A stretch of 64,000 nt of DNA from Stenotrophomonas rhizophila (GCF_020857975.1 NZ_JACWUO010000007.1:172409-236408); one strand, 5' to 3'; numbered from the stretch's first letter, positions 38,236-47,876 are shown. Program-made: numbers and translations. Notes: a model not told the origin generated them from the letters alone.

Positions 38236-39024
38236 ATGACCGTACCGGAAACGTTGCATCGCATTCCCCGCCACCCGTGGCGTTGGCTGCCCTGGCTGCT
38301 GCTGTCCCAATTGCTGGTGGCATGGGCCTGGGTGGCGCTGGGCTGGCTGGCGGGGCTGCCGTTGATGCTGGCCTCGCACGCGCTGTTCATGGTGCCGGTG
38401 TTCCTGCCCAACAGCCGCTTCTACGCGCCGGTGCTGAGCCGCCTGCCGGGCCCGGCGCCACGGGTATGGCTGACCATCGATGACGGCCCTTCGCACGAGA
38501 CCCCGGCGGTACTGGACCTGCTCGACCGCTACCAGGCCAAGGCCACCTTTTTCCTGGTCGGCGAGCGTGCGCTGGCCCAGCCTGACCTGGTGCGGCAGAT
38601 GCTGGCGCGCGGGCACAGCCTGGGCAACCACAGCCACGGCCACCCGCAGGCCCGCTTCTGGCGGCTGGGGCCGGCGGCGATGGCCGATGAAATCGCCCGG
38701 TGCCAGCAGGCCCTGACCGCCATCGCCGGCCAGCCGCCGCGCTGGTACCGCTCGGTGGTGGGCATGACCAACCCGTTCGTGGCCCCGGCCCTGCAGCGCT
38801 GGAACCTGACCCGGGTGGGCTGGAGCGCGCGCGGCTTCGATGGCGTGGATTGCCAGGCGCAGGCGGTGGTGGAGCGCATCAACGCCGATCTTGGCCCCGG
38901 CGCGATCGTGCTGCTGCACGAAGGCGCCGCGCACGGCCACAACCTGGCCATCATCGAGGCGGTGCTGCAGGCCCTGCAGGACCGCGGGCTGCGCGCCGAA
39001 CTGCCCGACGCCGCGCTCAGCTGA
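38236..39024 (+). CDS. Polysaccharide deacetylase family protein (NodB domain)
   Basis: A 262-aa inner-membrane-anchored carbohydrate esterase. One or two hydrophobic helices lie at residues 16-60. The NodB domain has the catalytic base motif TIDDGPSHETPA, the metal-binding HSHGHPQ and the later LLHEGAAHG. Family members remove acetyl groups from surface polysaccharides or wall glycans. The ATG at 38236 was chosen over an upstream in-frame ATG. Its end overlaps the convergent small membrane protein gene by 8 bases. Confidence 0.88.
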   Translation: MTVPETLHRIPRHPWRWLPWLLLSQLLVAWAWVALGWLAGLPLMLASHALFMVPVFLPNSRFYAPVLSRLPGPAPRVWLTIDDGPSHETPAVLDLLDRYQAKATFFLVGERALAQPDLVRQMLARGHSLGNHSHGHPQARFWRLGPAAMADEIARCQQALTAIAGQPPRWYRSVVGMTNPFVAPALQRWNLTRVGWSARGFDGVDCQAQAVVERINADLGPGAIVLLHEGAAHGHNLAIIEAVLQALQDRGLRAELPDAALS

Positions 39025-39340
39025 GCGCGCCGATCACCATCAATCCAGCCGTTCCGAGCAGCGCGCCGCAGGCGAACACCACGCCCAGGATCGCCAGCAC
39101 CCGGCGCCGGCCATGCTGCACGATGCCGGCCACGCCCAGCGCCAACGCCACCATTTCCAGCAGCCCGGCGCCGATGATGCCCAGCCCCAGCAGCACCGCC
39201 ATCGGCGCGCCTTCGTCCAGCCCGCCGGGGGAATTGATCTCGGCAAAACCGGCCAGGACGACCAGCAGGAACAGCGCGACCCCGCCGCCCAGCGACAGGA
39301 TGAACGAGGCGATGCCCAGCCCGGAATGACGGATCTGCAT
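39017..39340 (-). CDS. Small membrane protein, DUF4190-like
   Basis: A 107-aa protein with three hydrophobic helices (GIASFILSLGGGVALFLLVV, AVLLGLGIIGAGLLEMVALAL, and a C-terminal one). The N-terminal HSGLGIASFI is shared with the next gene (HSALGIAALV), so they are paralogues. The similarity to DUF4190 proteins is by pattern only. Role unknown. Confidence 0.7.
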   Translation of the reverse strand: MQIRHSGLGIASFILSLGGGVALFLLVVLAGFAEINSPGGLDEGAPMAVLLGLGIIGAGLLEMVALALGVAGIVQHGRRRVLAILGVVFACGALLGTAGLMVIGALS

Positions 39341-39368
39341 GTGAACTCCTGTAACGGGGCCGCCGGGC

Positions 39369-39734
39369 TCAGGCCGACGCGGCCGCAGGGATGGCCATGG
39401 CCACCGGATGGGAATGCTGCCACTGCTGGCGCATCCAGCTGCCCAGCGACACCTGCGCCATCAGCAGGGTGACCGACAGCCCCAGCGCCAGCACCCCGGT
39501 CACCCGGCGGCGGCGGTGCTGCAGCAGGCTGCCGATGCCCAGCAGGGTGGCCAGCACGGCCAGGCCGGCGCTGATGCACAGCACCACCAGCAGCACCACC
39601 GGCAGCTCGCGCATCTGCGCGTGGGCGGGGGTATGGGCGTAGTGCGCGCTGATGGCGAACATCACCAGCCCGCACAGGCTGACCACCAGCGCGGCGATGC
39701 CCAGCGCGGAATGGCGGGGCGCTTGCAGGTTCAT
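39369..39734 (-). CDS. Small membrane protein, paralogue of the preceding gene product
   Basis: A 121-aa protein with three hydrophobic segments. It shares the N-terminal HSALGIAALVVSL motif and the internal GIGSLLQHRRRRVTGVLALGL with the 107-aa neighbour, which lies 28 bases downstream on the same strand. I chose ATG at 39732-39734 (MNLQAPRHS); an ATG four codons upstream is possible. Function unknown. Confidence 0.68.
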   Translation of the reverse strand: MNLQAPRHSALGIAALVVSLCGLVMFAISAHYAHTPAHAQMRELPVVLLVVLCISAGLAVLATLLGIGSLLQHRRRRVTGVLALGLSVTLLMAQVSLGSWMRQQWQHSHPVAMAIPAAASA

Positions 39735-39777
39735 GTGGGGCTCCATGCCGGGACGGGGCGTGAGTATGCGCGCGCAG

Positions 39778-40479
39778 TCACGGTGCCGCAGCGCGCTCGG
39801 CGCAGATCAGCCAGTTGTTGAACGGGGTATTGCCGTACAGCGGGGCCATCTGCAGGTGCAGGCCGGCCGCTTCCAGCGGCGCGCGCACGCTGGCCGCATC
39901 GGGGTAGTGGCGCGGGCGGGTGCCCATCCAGCCGACCAGGTGGGCCAGCATGTCGGTGATGCGGGTGGTGCGGTCGCGGCCGCTGTTGTCGGCCAGGGTG
40001 GTACGAATCACCAGCCGCCCACCGGGCGCCACGCGCGCGGCGGCCTGGCCCAGCAGCGCGGCCTGGGCCTGCGCCGGCAGGTACTGCAGCACGTCCAGCA
40101 GGGCTACGCTGCCGTGGTGGTCGGGCAGCTCGGCGCTGGCATCCAGGCAGGCAAAGCGCGCGTCGGCCAGCCCCGCGCGGGTACCGGCGCATTGCGCGCG
40201 CGCGATCTTGTCCGCGTCGATGTCCACGCCCAGGTAGGGCTGCTGCTGCCCGGCCTGGCGCAGCACGTGGGCCAGCAGGCCCAGCCCGCAGCCGATGTCC
40301 AGCAACGGCGCCGGGGCCGGGGCCAGCGCGGCCAGCACGCCCGGGTACAGCGGGTCGCTGCCGAGCTTGCCGCGGCTGTAGTAGTAGTCGCGCCGGCTGC
40401 CCAGCTGCCGGGAGGGCCGGAAGGCCTCGGCGATATGGCGGGCCTGTTCCCTGGCCAGTGGTGTGGCGTCCGTGCTCAG
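39778..40479 (-). CDS. Class I SAM-dependent methyltransferase
   Basis: A methyltransferase-fold protein of about 233 aa. Motif I is LLDIGCGLGLLAHVL, the acidic end of strand 2 is YLGVDIDADKI and the motif-IV region is VALLDVLQYLPA. No ATG, GTG or TTG precedes the conserved part closely: the apparent start is CTG at 40477-40479, overlapping the stop of the SGNH hydrolase gene (CTGA), or else a GTG inside that gene at 40534-40536. The small-molecule substrate is unknown. Confidence 0.78.
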   Translation of the reverse strand: MSTDATPLAREQARHIAEAFRPSRQLGSRRDYYYSRGKLGSDPLYPGVLAALAPAPAPLLDIGCGLGLLAHVLRQAGQQQPYLGVDIDADKIARAQCAGTRAGLADARFACLDASAELPDHHGSVALLDVLQYLPAQAQAALLGQAAARVAPGGRLVIRTTLADNSGRDRTTRITDMLAHLVGWMGTRPRHYPDAASVRAPLEAAGLHLQMAPLYGNTPFNNWLICAERAAAP

Positions 40480-41099
40480 GGTGCTGCCTCCGCGGCCAGG
40501 TGCAGGCGCGCCACCGGGTAGGCGCGCTGGTTCCACAGCGCATACATTGCCGCCGAGGGGTGCAGGCCGTCGTCGGCCAGCATCGCCGCTTCGCCGCCGG
40601 CGGTGCGGGTGAGGTCGGTGATATCGATGAACGCCACGTCGTGTTCGGCACAGATCGCCGCGGCGGCGGCGTTGTAGGCATCCAGTTCGTGGCCGATCTG
40701 GATGCGGTCGCGCCCGGACCCGGCCGCGAAGGGGGTCACCCCCCAATCGGGAATCGACAGCACCAGCACGCGCGGTGCGCGGTTGCCGGCAAAGCCGAGC
40801 GCGCGCTGCAGCAGGGCGGTGAAACGTGGGCGGTAGTCGTCCACGCTGCGCCCGCGGTACTGGTCGTTGACCCCGATCAGCAGGCTGACCAGGTCGAACG
40901 GGCCCTGCGGCGCGGCGGCGTCGATGCCGGCGTCCAGTTCGTCGGTGGTCCAGCCGGTGGTGGCGATGATGCGCGGGTCGTCCAGCGCGATACCGCCGCG
41001 GCGCAGTGCGTCGGCCAGCTGCAGCGGCCAGCGCCCGGCCGGGTCGACGCCTTCGCCGATGGTGTAGGAATCGCCCAGTGCCAGGTAGGACAGCGCCAT
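40476..41099 (-). CDS. SGNH/GDSL-family hydrolase
   Basis: A 207-aa esterase-fold protein with no signal peptide. Block I is LALGDSYTIGEG (Ser nucleophile), block III is IGVNDQYRGRS and block V is DGLHPSAAMY, the expected catalytic set. It starts 3 bases after the aminotransferase stop and overlaps the methyltransferase gene, so these three genes are one operon. The substrate is unknown. Confidence 0.88.
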   Translation of the reverse strand: MALSYLALGDSYTIGEGVDPAGRWPLQLADALRRGGIALDDPRIIATTGWTTDELDAGIDAAAPQGPFDLVSLLIGVNDQYRGRSVDDYRPRFTALLQRALGFAGNRAPRVLVLSIPDWGVTPFAAGSGRDRIQIGHELDAYNAAAAAICAEHDVAFIDITDLTRTAGGEAAMLADDGLHPSAAMYALWNQRAYPVARLHLAAEAAP

Positions 41100-41102
41100 C
41101 GC

Positions 41103-42377
41103 TCAGGCTACCGCGCTGCGCGGCTTCAGCGGTACCACCTTGGTGTTGGCTTCGGCGCGGCGGGCCAGGGCGCGGTCGATGCGCGCGAATACATCGCCCA
41201 TGACCTCCGCTTCGGGCAGCAGGGTGACGCGGAAGTGGTGGCGGTAGGGCACGTTGAAGCTGGAGCCGGGCACGACCAGCACGCCTTCCTCGTTCATCAG
41301 TTCCAGCGCGAAATCATGGTCGTCGAAGCTGCGCGCGGCCGGCCCGACCACCGCCGGGAACGCGTACAGCGCACCGGCCGGGGCCACCAGCGACAGGTGC
41401 TCGCTGGCGTTGCAGGCCTCGATCACCGCCCGGCGGGTTTCATACAGGCGCCCGCCCGGCGCGCACAACGCCGAGATGGTGTCCGGCCCGTTGACTGCCG
41501 CCTCGATGGCGTACTGGCCGGGCACGTTGGCGCACAGCCGCAGCGCACTGAGCAGGTCCATCGCCGCGCGGAACTCGCCCAGCCGCTCGGCCGCGCCGGA
41601 CAGCATCGCCCAGCCCACCCGCCAGCCGCAGGCGCGGTGCACCTTGCTCAGCCCGCTGAAGGTGATGCACGGGTGCTCGCCGGCCATGGGCGCCACCGGA
41701 TGGAACTGCGCGTCGTCGTAGAGGATCTGGTCGTAGATCTCATCGACCATCAGCAGCAGGTTGTGGCGGGCGGCGATGGCGACGATGCGCTCCAGCAGTT
41801 CGCGCGAGTAGCTGGCGCCGCTGGGGTTGTTGGGGTTGATCAGCACGATCGCGCGGGTGCGCGAGGACACCAACGATTCGATTTCGACCGGGTCCGGCTG
41901 GAAGCCGTTCTCCGGCGCGCAGCGGTAGTACACCGGGCGGCCGTCGTTGAGGATGGTCGCCGCCGACCACAGCGGGTAGTCGGGCGAGGGCACCAGCACT
42001 TCATCGCCGGGGTTGAGCAGGGCGCGCAGCGACAGGTCGATCAGCTCGCTGACCCCGTTGCCGACGAATACCCGGTCCGGATGCGCATCGGGCGCGCCAC
42101 GCCGGGCGTAGGCGGCGGCGATCGCGTCACGTGCCTCCGGCAGGCCCTGCTGGTGGGTATACGGGTCGGTGCGGCCCATGTCGTCGGCGATCGCGCGCTG
42201 CAGGTGCTCGGGCGCGCGGAAGCCGAAGGCGCCCGGGTTGCCGATGTTCAGCTTGATCAGCTTGCGGCCCTGGGCCTCCAGCTCACGCGCTCGCCGCGCC
42301 AGTTCGCCGCGGATCTCGTAGCGGACTTCGGACAGGCGCTCGCGGGTGGCGAGCGGCTTCAGCGGAGGCGTGGACAT
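41103..42377 (-). CDS. Pyridoxal-phosphate aminotransferase, class I/II (AlaA-like)
   Basis: A 424-aa fold-type I aminotransferase. The PLP lysine is in SGLSKVHRACGWRVGW; other landmarks are the LNIGNPGAFGF start, INPNNPSGASYS and the DEIYDQILYD loop. It is closest in pattern to AlaA/YfbQ, which make alanine from pyruvate, but a related specificity is possible. I chose the ATG at 42375-42377 (MSTPPLKPLA); another lies 11 codons upstream. It leads the operon with the hydrolase and methyltransferase. Confidence 0.88.
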   Translation of the reverse strand: MSTPPLKPLATRERLSEVRYEIRGELARRARELEAQGRKLIKLNIGNPGAFGFRAPEHLQRAIADDMGRTDPYTHQQGLPEARDAIAAAYARRGAPDAHPDRVFVGNGVSELIDLSLRALLNPGDEVLVPSPDYPLWSAATILNDGRPVYYRCAPENGFQPDPVEIESLVSSRTRAIVLINPNNPSGASYSRELLERIVAIAARHNLLLMVDEIYDQILYDDAQFHPVAPMAGEHPCITFSGLSKVHRACGWRVGWAMLSGAAERLGEFRAAMDLLSALRLCANVPGQYAIEAAVNGPDTISALCAPGGRLYETRRAVIEACNASEHLSLVAPAGALYAFPAVVGPAARSFDDHDFALELMNEEGVLVVPGSSFNVPYRHHFRVTLLPEAEVMGDVFARIDRALARRAEANTKVVPLKPRSAVA

Positions 42378-42563
42378 GAACGGGCCGTCATTCAGGCATG
42401 GAAACCGCATGGTAGCGGAATTGTTGCGTTGCGGGGCATAGGTTTTCGGGATGAATTCCCAGCCCTGGCGGGCAGTTGCGGGTGAAAGGGGCTGCCGGTT
42501 CGCCCCCCGCATGCCGGCGCACCGCAGCGACGGCCGGCCGCCACACCCTCTAGAATGGGTGCG

Positions 42564-43661
42564 ATGAGCGAATCCACTGATTACCTTGCCCTGCAGACCA
42601 TCGGCTGGCCCTGGCCGGGCGGCCCCGAGCTGCCGGCATGGCAGGCCCTGTTCGAGCAGTTCCCGCAGGCGCGCCCGGGCCGGGTGATCGAGCAGCACCG
42701 CACCGGCTACATCGTGTCCGATGCGCCCGACGCGGCGATCAAGACCGAATCGCCGCCGGAGTGGCAGCGCCCGCGATTCCCCAGCCATGAGCGCGCCGCG
42801 GTGGGCGACTGGGTGCTGCTGGACGGCATCAAGATCGTCGCGCTGCTGCCGCGGCGGACCGCGATCAAGCGCGGCGCGGCCGGCGAGCATTACCACCAGC
42901 AGGTGATCGCGGCCAACATCGACACGGTGTTCATCGTCTGCGGGCTGGATGCGGACTTCAACCCGCGCCGGATCGAACGCTACCTGCTGCTGGTGGGCGG
43001 TGGCGGCGCGCAGCCGGTGGTGGTGCTGACCAAGGCCGACCAGACCGAATACAGCCAGGATGCCCTGGATGTGCTGGAAGAACTGGCCGCGCAGGACATC
43101 CCGCTGCTGGCGATCAACGGCAAGGACCCGGCCAGCGCCTCGGCGCTGCTGCCGTGGCTGGGTGCCGGCAGCACCGTGGTGCTGGTCGGTTCTTCCGGCG
43201 CCGGCAAGTCCACGCTGACCAATACCCTGCTGGGCGAGGAGCGGATGAAGACCGCCGACGTGCGCAGCAACGATTCGCGCGGGCGCCATACCACCACCCA
43301 CCGCGCGCTGATCCCGCTGCCGGCCGGCGCCTGCCTGATCGATACCCCCGGCATGCGCGAACTCAAGCCGACCGGCGAGGAGGCGCTGAGCGAAGGGGGC
43401 TTTTCCGACGTTGAAGCCCTGTCGGCGCAATGCCGCTTCCGCGACTGCGCGCACCAGCGCGAGCCGGGCTGTGCGATCCGTGCGGCGATCGACGACGGCA
43501 CGCTGGACGAAGAGCGGTTGTTGAACTACTTCAAGCTCAAGGAAGAAGTGGCCGCCGCAGCCGCCAAGCTGGCCGTGCGCCAGGCCCAGCAGGCGATCGA
43601 ACGCAAGCATGTGGGCAAGGGCGCGCAGTGGCGGCCGGGCGGCAAGGGCGGCCGGCGCTGA
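42564..43661 (+). CDS. rsgA: Small-subunit-dependent GTPase RsgA (YjeQ)
   Basis: A 365-aa circularly permuted GTPase that checks late 30S subunit maturation. The motif order is permuted as expected: G4 (LTKAD) comes first, then G1 (GSSGAGKST), then G3 (DTPGMREL). An OB-fold-like N-terminus and a C-terminal zinc knuckle (CRFRDCAHQREPGC) complete it. The ATG at 42564 (MSESTDYLAL) was preferred to one three codons upstream. Confidence 0.92.
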   Translation: MSESTDYLALQTIGWPWPGGPELPAWQALFEQFPQARPGRVIEQHRTGYIVSDAPDAAIKTESPPEWQRPRFPSHERAAVGDWVLLDGIKIVALLPRRTAIKRGAAGEHYHQQVIAANIDTVFIVCGLDADFNPRRIERYLLLVGGGGAQPVVVLTKADQTEYSQDALDVLEELAAQDIPLLAINGKDPASASALLPWLGAGSTVVLVGSSGAGKSTLTNTLLGEERMKTADVRSNDSRGRHTTTHRALIPLPAGACLIDTPGMRELKPTGEEALSEGGFSDVEALSAQCRFRDCAHQREPGCAIRAAIDDGTLDEERLLNYFKLKEEVAAAAAKLAVRQAQQAIERKHVGKGAQWRPGGKGGRR

Positions 43662-44158
43662 TGCGCGCTGATGCGCATTCGCGCATCAGCCCCAATGTTT
43701 GCAGGGCAAACATCGGGCCCCGGCTCACCACCTCCAAATCCCCGCGCCTGTCGGCGCGCCCCCTTTACCAAAGGGGGCTGTTCCTCCATGGGGTGGATGA
43801 GGGGCTGGCGGTATCCCGGTAGATCCTCGCCGCGCCTCATGAACGAGGTTTGCCGATATATTGAGCGCGTCGCCACGCGAGGAGGCATCTGAATCCACGG
43901 GATACGCGTGGTTGCGTGGATGCGCTTCGTTCCGCGGTCATGAACGCCTGAGCGCAGGCTTCGGCCGGTGATCAGCGTCGATGGGATGCCGGAGGCATTG
44001 CTGCCTCGACTCCGGACGTTTGCGCCGCGCTGCGCGCGGCCTCCACGCGCGGCGTGGATCTAGCCCCGGTTGCCGATGGCTGCGGAGGCGGTGCGGAGAC
44101 CTGGGCAGTGATCGACGGCCTGTTCACCGTTTGATGCCGAGCCTGCTAATGTCCGCCC
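43662..44158. other. Long non-coding gap with decayed palindromes
   Basis: Nearly 500 bases without a supportable gene. It contains GATGCGC-ATTC-GCGCATC at 43675-43692, CCCCCTTT-ACC-AAAGGGGG at about 43761-43779, and several partial copies of the ATCCACGC/GCGTGGAT palindrome near 43892-43925 and 44043-44062. It looks like a nest of REP-like elements in decay. No promoter or terminator could be fixed. Confidence 0.55.
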
Positions 44159-45412
44159 ATGGACACCCCGATGACCGTGGATGGTGAGGTGGCCCGCCAC
44201 ACCGCGCTCGACGCGCAACTGGTGGAGGCGGTGGCCGGGATCAAGCTGCTGGGCCTGACCAGCTGGCCGGCGGCGCTGCAGGCGCCGTTCCTGGCCAGCG
44301 TGGCGCGCGGCCAGCCGGCGCTGCCGCAGGTGGACTATCCCAGGCTGGACTTCGGCGATACCCGCCGTGCGCTGGCCGCGATCAGCGCCCGCTGCGATCC
44401 GGACCATCCGATCGGCCTGTACGTGCAGCGTTCGGCGCATAGCTGGGACTTGGCTGCGGGCCTGCTCGAATCGCTCGGCACCGCCGCGGTAGACCGCTAT
44501 TCGGTGCAACTGTTCGGCGCGCCCGAAGACCCGCTGCCGGGCAATGGCCCCAGCACCCGCGAGGCCGCCCGCCACTTCATCCAGATCGCGCAGGAACTGG
44601 ACCACGAACTGCTGGCACCGGAAGAACAGGTGCCGGTCTCGGCCACCGCGCTGCAGCTGCAGCTACAGAGCGACCTGGATGCGTTCTTCGAATCGCGCAT
44701 CATCAGCGTGCAGCTGGACCCGGAACTGATTTCCAAGGCTGCCGCCGGCCCGACCCGGATCCGCCTGCGCACCAGTGCGCGCTTCAGTGCCTACGACCGG
44801 GCGCAGTTGTTCCACCACGAGGCCCTGGTGCACTCGCTGACCGCGCTCAACGGCCGCGAGCAACCGCACCTGCCCAGCCTGGCGCTGTCCTCGCCGCGGG
44901 TCACCGCCACCCAGGAAGGGTTGGCCACCTTCGCCGAGCAGATCACCGGCAGCATCGACATCGAACGGCTCAAGCGCATCAGCCTGCGCACCGAAGCGAT
45001 CGCGATGGCGCGCGAAGGCGCCGACTTCATCGCCGTGTTCCGCTATTTCTGCGAAGCAGGGCAGAACAACGAAGAGAGCTTCGCCTCGGCCCAGCGCGTG
45101 TTCCGCGGCGTACCGCCGAGCGGCGGCGCGGCCTTCACCAAGGACACCGTGTACCTGCGCGGGCTGGTCTCGGTGCACACTTTCTTCCGCCACATGCTGG
45201 CCGAAGACCGCCTGCAGGTCTGCCGTTGGCTGTTTGCCGGCAAGATGTCGCTGACCGATGCGATTGCCTTCGCCCCGCTGTTCGAGGAAGGCATCCTGCG
45301 CCCGCCGCGCTGGTTGCCGCATTGGGTGAGCCGCGCCAACGGTCTGGCCGGCATGCTGGCGTTTTCGCTGTTCGCCAACCGCATTCGCATGGACCAACTG
45401 GCCGCCGAATAG
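44159..45412 (+). CDS. QEGLA-motif protein, DUF1704 family (tyrosine carboxypeptidase-like)
   Basis: A 417-aa protein named in databases after flavohemoglobin expression. It has the metallopeptidase-like HHEALVH near residue 219 and TQEGLATFAEQ near residue 258, the hallmarks of DUF1704. Eukaryotic members (MATCAP) remove the C-terminal tyrosine of tubulin using this His/Glu zinc site, so a peptidase role in bacteria is likely though the substrate is unknown. No signal peptide is visible, which suggests a cytoplasmic enzyme. It is followed by a TonB-dependent receptor 124 bases away. Confidence 0.88.
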   Translation: MDTPMTVDGEVARHTALDAQLVEAVAGIKLLGLTSWPAALQAPFLASVARGQPALPQVDYPRLDFGDTRRALAAISARCDPDHPIGLYVQRSAHSWDLAAGLLESLGTAAVDRYSVQLFGAPEDPLPGNGPSTREAARHFIQIAQELDHELLAPEEQVPVSATALQLQLQSDLDAFFESRIISVQLDPELISKAAAGPTRIRLRTSARFSAYDRAQLFHHEALVHSLTALNGREQPHLPSLALSSPRVTATQEGLATFAEQITGSIDIERLKRISLRTEAIAMAREGADFIAVFRYFCEAGQNNEESFASAQRVFRGVPPSGGAAFTKDTVYLRGLVSVHTFFRHMLAEDRLQVCRWLFAGKMSLTDAIAFAPLFEEGILRPPRWLPHWVSRANGLAGMLAFSLFANRIRMDQLAAE

Positions 45413-45536
45413 CGCAACGGCGCAGGTTCCATGCACTGCGTCGCATTTCGTCGGCTGCGCGCGCCACCGTCAAAATCCTTTCATGTTCCGCTCGCATGAT
45501 GGTCATGCCCCTGCATAGCGCAGGTCATCACCCTCC

Positions 45537-47843
45537 ATGCAACGGATCACCATGCTTACCCGACCCCTGACCCTCGCCGTCGCGCTGGCGCTGTGCGCCG
45601 CCCATGCCCACGCCGCCGAAGTGGATGCAACCGGTGAAGCTGCAGCTTCGCCCAGTGCCCAGACCCTGGACACCGTGTCGGTGATCGGCCAGGGCGAAAC
45701 CCGCCAGGTGCAGCGCATCACCGCGGTCGACAAGGAGGTGCTGCCGCCGGGTACCAGTGGCCAGAAGATCCTCGATCGGCTGCCTGGCGTGTCGGTGCAG
45801 TCCAACGATGCCTTCGGGGCCAACGAGGAATCGCAAAGCATCAGCCTGCGTGGCTTCGACAAGAGCCGACTGGGCTATACGCTGGATGGCATTCCGCTGG
45901 GCGACAACAGCTACGGCAACTACAACGGCCTGAGCATCGCCCGCGCGCTGATCGCCGAGAACCTGGCCGGCGCCGAACTGTCGCAGGGCATCGGTTCGCT
46001 GGGCGTGGCTTCCACCAGCAACCTGGGTGGCACCATCCAGTATTTCTCGCAGGACCCGTCCACCGAGTTCGGCGGCCGTGCCAGCGTCACCGTCGGCGAT
46101 GACAACCAGCGCCGCGGTTACCTGCGCGTGGACACCGGCGACCTCAACGGCTTCTCGGCCTATGTGTCCGGCGTGCACCAGGACTCGGACATGTGGGCCG
46201 CGCCCTACCAGAACCAGACTACCCGGCAGTTCAACGCCAAGGCCGTGTGGAACGTGGGCGACCACCGCTTCGGCGCGTTCGCCGCCACCTCGCGGGTCAG
46301 CCAGGCCAACTACGCCTACCTGTCCAAGAACATGCTCGACCGCGGCCTGGGCTACGACTGGAATATCTACGCGCCGGACTGGGACCGCGCCGTGGCCGCC
46401 GCCTACTGCGCGCCGGGCACCTACAACGCACAGAAGTGCGCGTTCAGCGGCGGCGTCAACAGCATCGACGATGCCTACTACCAGAGCCGCGCGTTGCGCG
46501 ACGACAACCTGTACGCGCTGGATGCCGATCTGGCGCTGGGCGACAACGCGCGGCTGAAACTGCTGGGCTACCACCACGAAAACCGCGGCCAGGGCCACTG
46601 GTGGGCGCCGGGCCAGCCGTCCAACCCGGGTACCCCGCAGGCGCTGCCGATTTCCATCCGCAGCAGCAACTACACCATCAACCGCCAGGGCATCACCGCT
46701 GCACTGAGCTGGCAATGGGGCATCCACGCGCTGGAAGCGGGCCTGTGGTACGAGCGCAACGACCACAACATCGAGCGCAACTTCTACTACATCACCGGCC
46801 CGTTCCTCGACGACGGCTACCTGAACCACCCCGACCGCCGCCTGTTCGACCAGGACTTCGATATCCGCACGCGCCAGTTCTACGTGCAGGACCGCATGCG
46901 CTTCCTCGACGACCGCCTCACCATTGATGTCGGTATCAAGAGCCCGAACACGCGCATGACCGCCACCGCCAAGCCGGGCACCGAAGCCAGCTATGCGTCG
47001 GGCACGCTGACGGCCAAGGAATCGGTGCTGCCGCAGGCCGGTATCGGTTTCAAGCTGACCCCGAACCAGGAGCTGTTCGCCTCCTACTCGGAGAACATCG
47101 CCGCCTTCGTCGGCGGTGGCAGCGGCGGCCCGCTGCAGGTCTCGCCGGAGTCGTTCGCGGCCAGTGCCGGGCTGGAGCCGGAGAAGTCCAAGACCCTGGA
47201 AGCCGGCTTCCGTACCTTCGGTGAGAAATACCAGGCCTCCATCGCCGCCTACAACGTGGTGTTCGACAACCGCCTGCTGTCGCTCAACCCATGCACCAGC
47301 ATCGAAGTGGGCACCCGGCCGGAGTGCATCACCCGCTTCATCAACGTCGGCTCGGTCAAGAGCCGCGGCGCGGAACTGACCTTCATCCTCAAGCCGGTCG
47401 ACGGCCTGCAGTGGTACAACGCGCTGTCCTGGAACAAGACCACCTACGAGGACGACTACATCTCCGGCGGCGCGGTGGTGCCGGTGGCCGGCAAGATCAC
47501 CGTGGATACGCCACAGCGGATGGCCTCCAGCGAGATCAGCTGGAACCGCGACGGGTTCTTCGCCAGCCTGCGTGCCAAGTACACTGGCAAGCGGTACTAC
47601 ACCTATACCAACGACCAGTCGGTGCCGGGCGTGACCACCTTCGATGCGGGCGCCGGCTATTCGTTCGGGCCTGGATTGGGGTTGCGCGATATCAAGGTCT
47701 CGCTCAATGCGACCAACCTGACCAACAAGCGCTACGCGGGCCAGTTGAGCGCCTTCGCCCCGACCGATCCGACCGGGACGCGCTACGCGATCCACGCCAG
47801 CGCACCGCGGCAGATCTTCATGACGGTGGCGGCGGAATTCTGA
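45537..47843 (+). CDS. TonB-dependent outer membrane receptor
   Basis: A 768-aa outer-membrane receptor. A signal peptide of about 26 residues ends in AHAHAA, a TonB-box-like TLDTVSVIG follows near residue 44, then the plug (GQKILDRLPGVSVQSNDAFG, SLRGFDKSRLGYTLDGIPLG), the barrel and a C-terminal Phe. The barrel end NLTNKRYAGQLSAF is the usual TonB C-box. The plug and loop sequences resemble those of siderophore-type receptors, but the ligand cannot be named. A second ATG at 45552 could be the true start. Confidence 0.92.
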   Translation: MQRITMLTRPLTLAVALALCAAHAHAAEVDATGEAAASPSAQTLDTVSVIGQGETRQVQRITAVDKEVLPPGTSGQKILDRLPGVSVQSNDAFGANEESQSISLRGFDKSRLGYTLDGIPLGDNSYGNYNGLSIARALIAENLAGAELSQGIGSLGVASTSNLGGTIQYFSQDPSTEFGGRASVTVGDDNQRRGYLRVDTGDLNGFSAYVSGVHQDSDMWAAPYQNQTTRQFNAKAVWNVGDHRFGAFAATSRVSQANYAYLSKNMLDRGLGYDWNIYAPDWDRAVAAAYCAPGTYNAQKCAFSGGVNSIDDAYYQSRALRDDNLYALDADLALGDNARLKLLGYHHENRGQGHWWAPGQPSNPGTPQALPISIRSSNYTINRQGITAALSWQWGIHALEAGLWYERNDHNIERNFYYITGPFLDDGYLNHPDRRLFDQDFDIRTRQFYVQDRMRFLDDRLTIDVGIKSPNTRMTATAKPGTEASYASGTLTAKESVLPQAGIGFKLTPNQELFASYSENIAAFVGGGSGGPLQVSPESFAASAGLEPEKSKTLEAGFRTFGEKYQASIAAYNVVFDNRLLSLNPCTSIEVGTRPECITRFINVGSVKSRGAELTFILKPVDGLQWYNALSWNKTTYEDDYISGGAVVPVAGKITVDTPQRMASSEISWNRDGFFASLRAKYTGKRYYTYTNDQSVPGVTTFDAGAGYSFGPGLGLRDIKVSLNATNLTNKRYAGQLSAFAPTDPTGTRYAIHASAPRQIFMTVAAEF

Positions 47844-47876
47844 GGCGCCTGAGCGGTTGCCGTCGCGCACCCACCG

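Noticed and set aside
43662..44158. Short open frames in the long gap after rsgA
   Set aside because: They overlap decayed palindromes, lack ribosome binding sites and resemble no protein.
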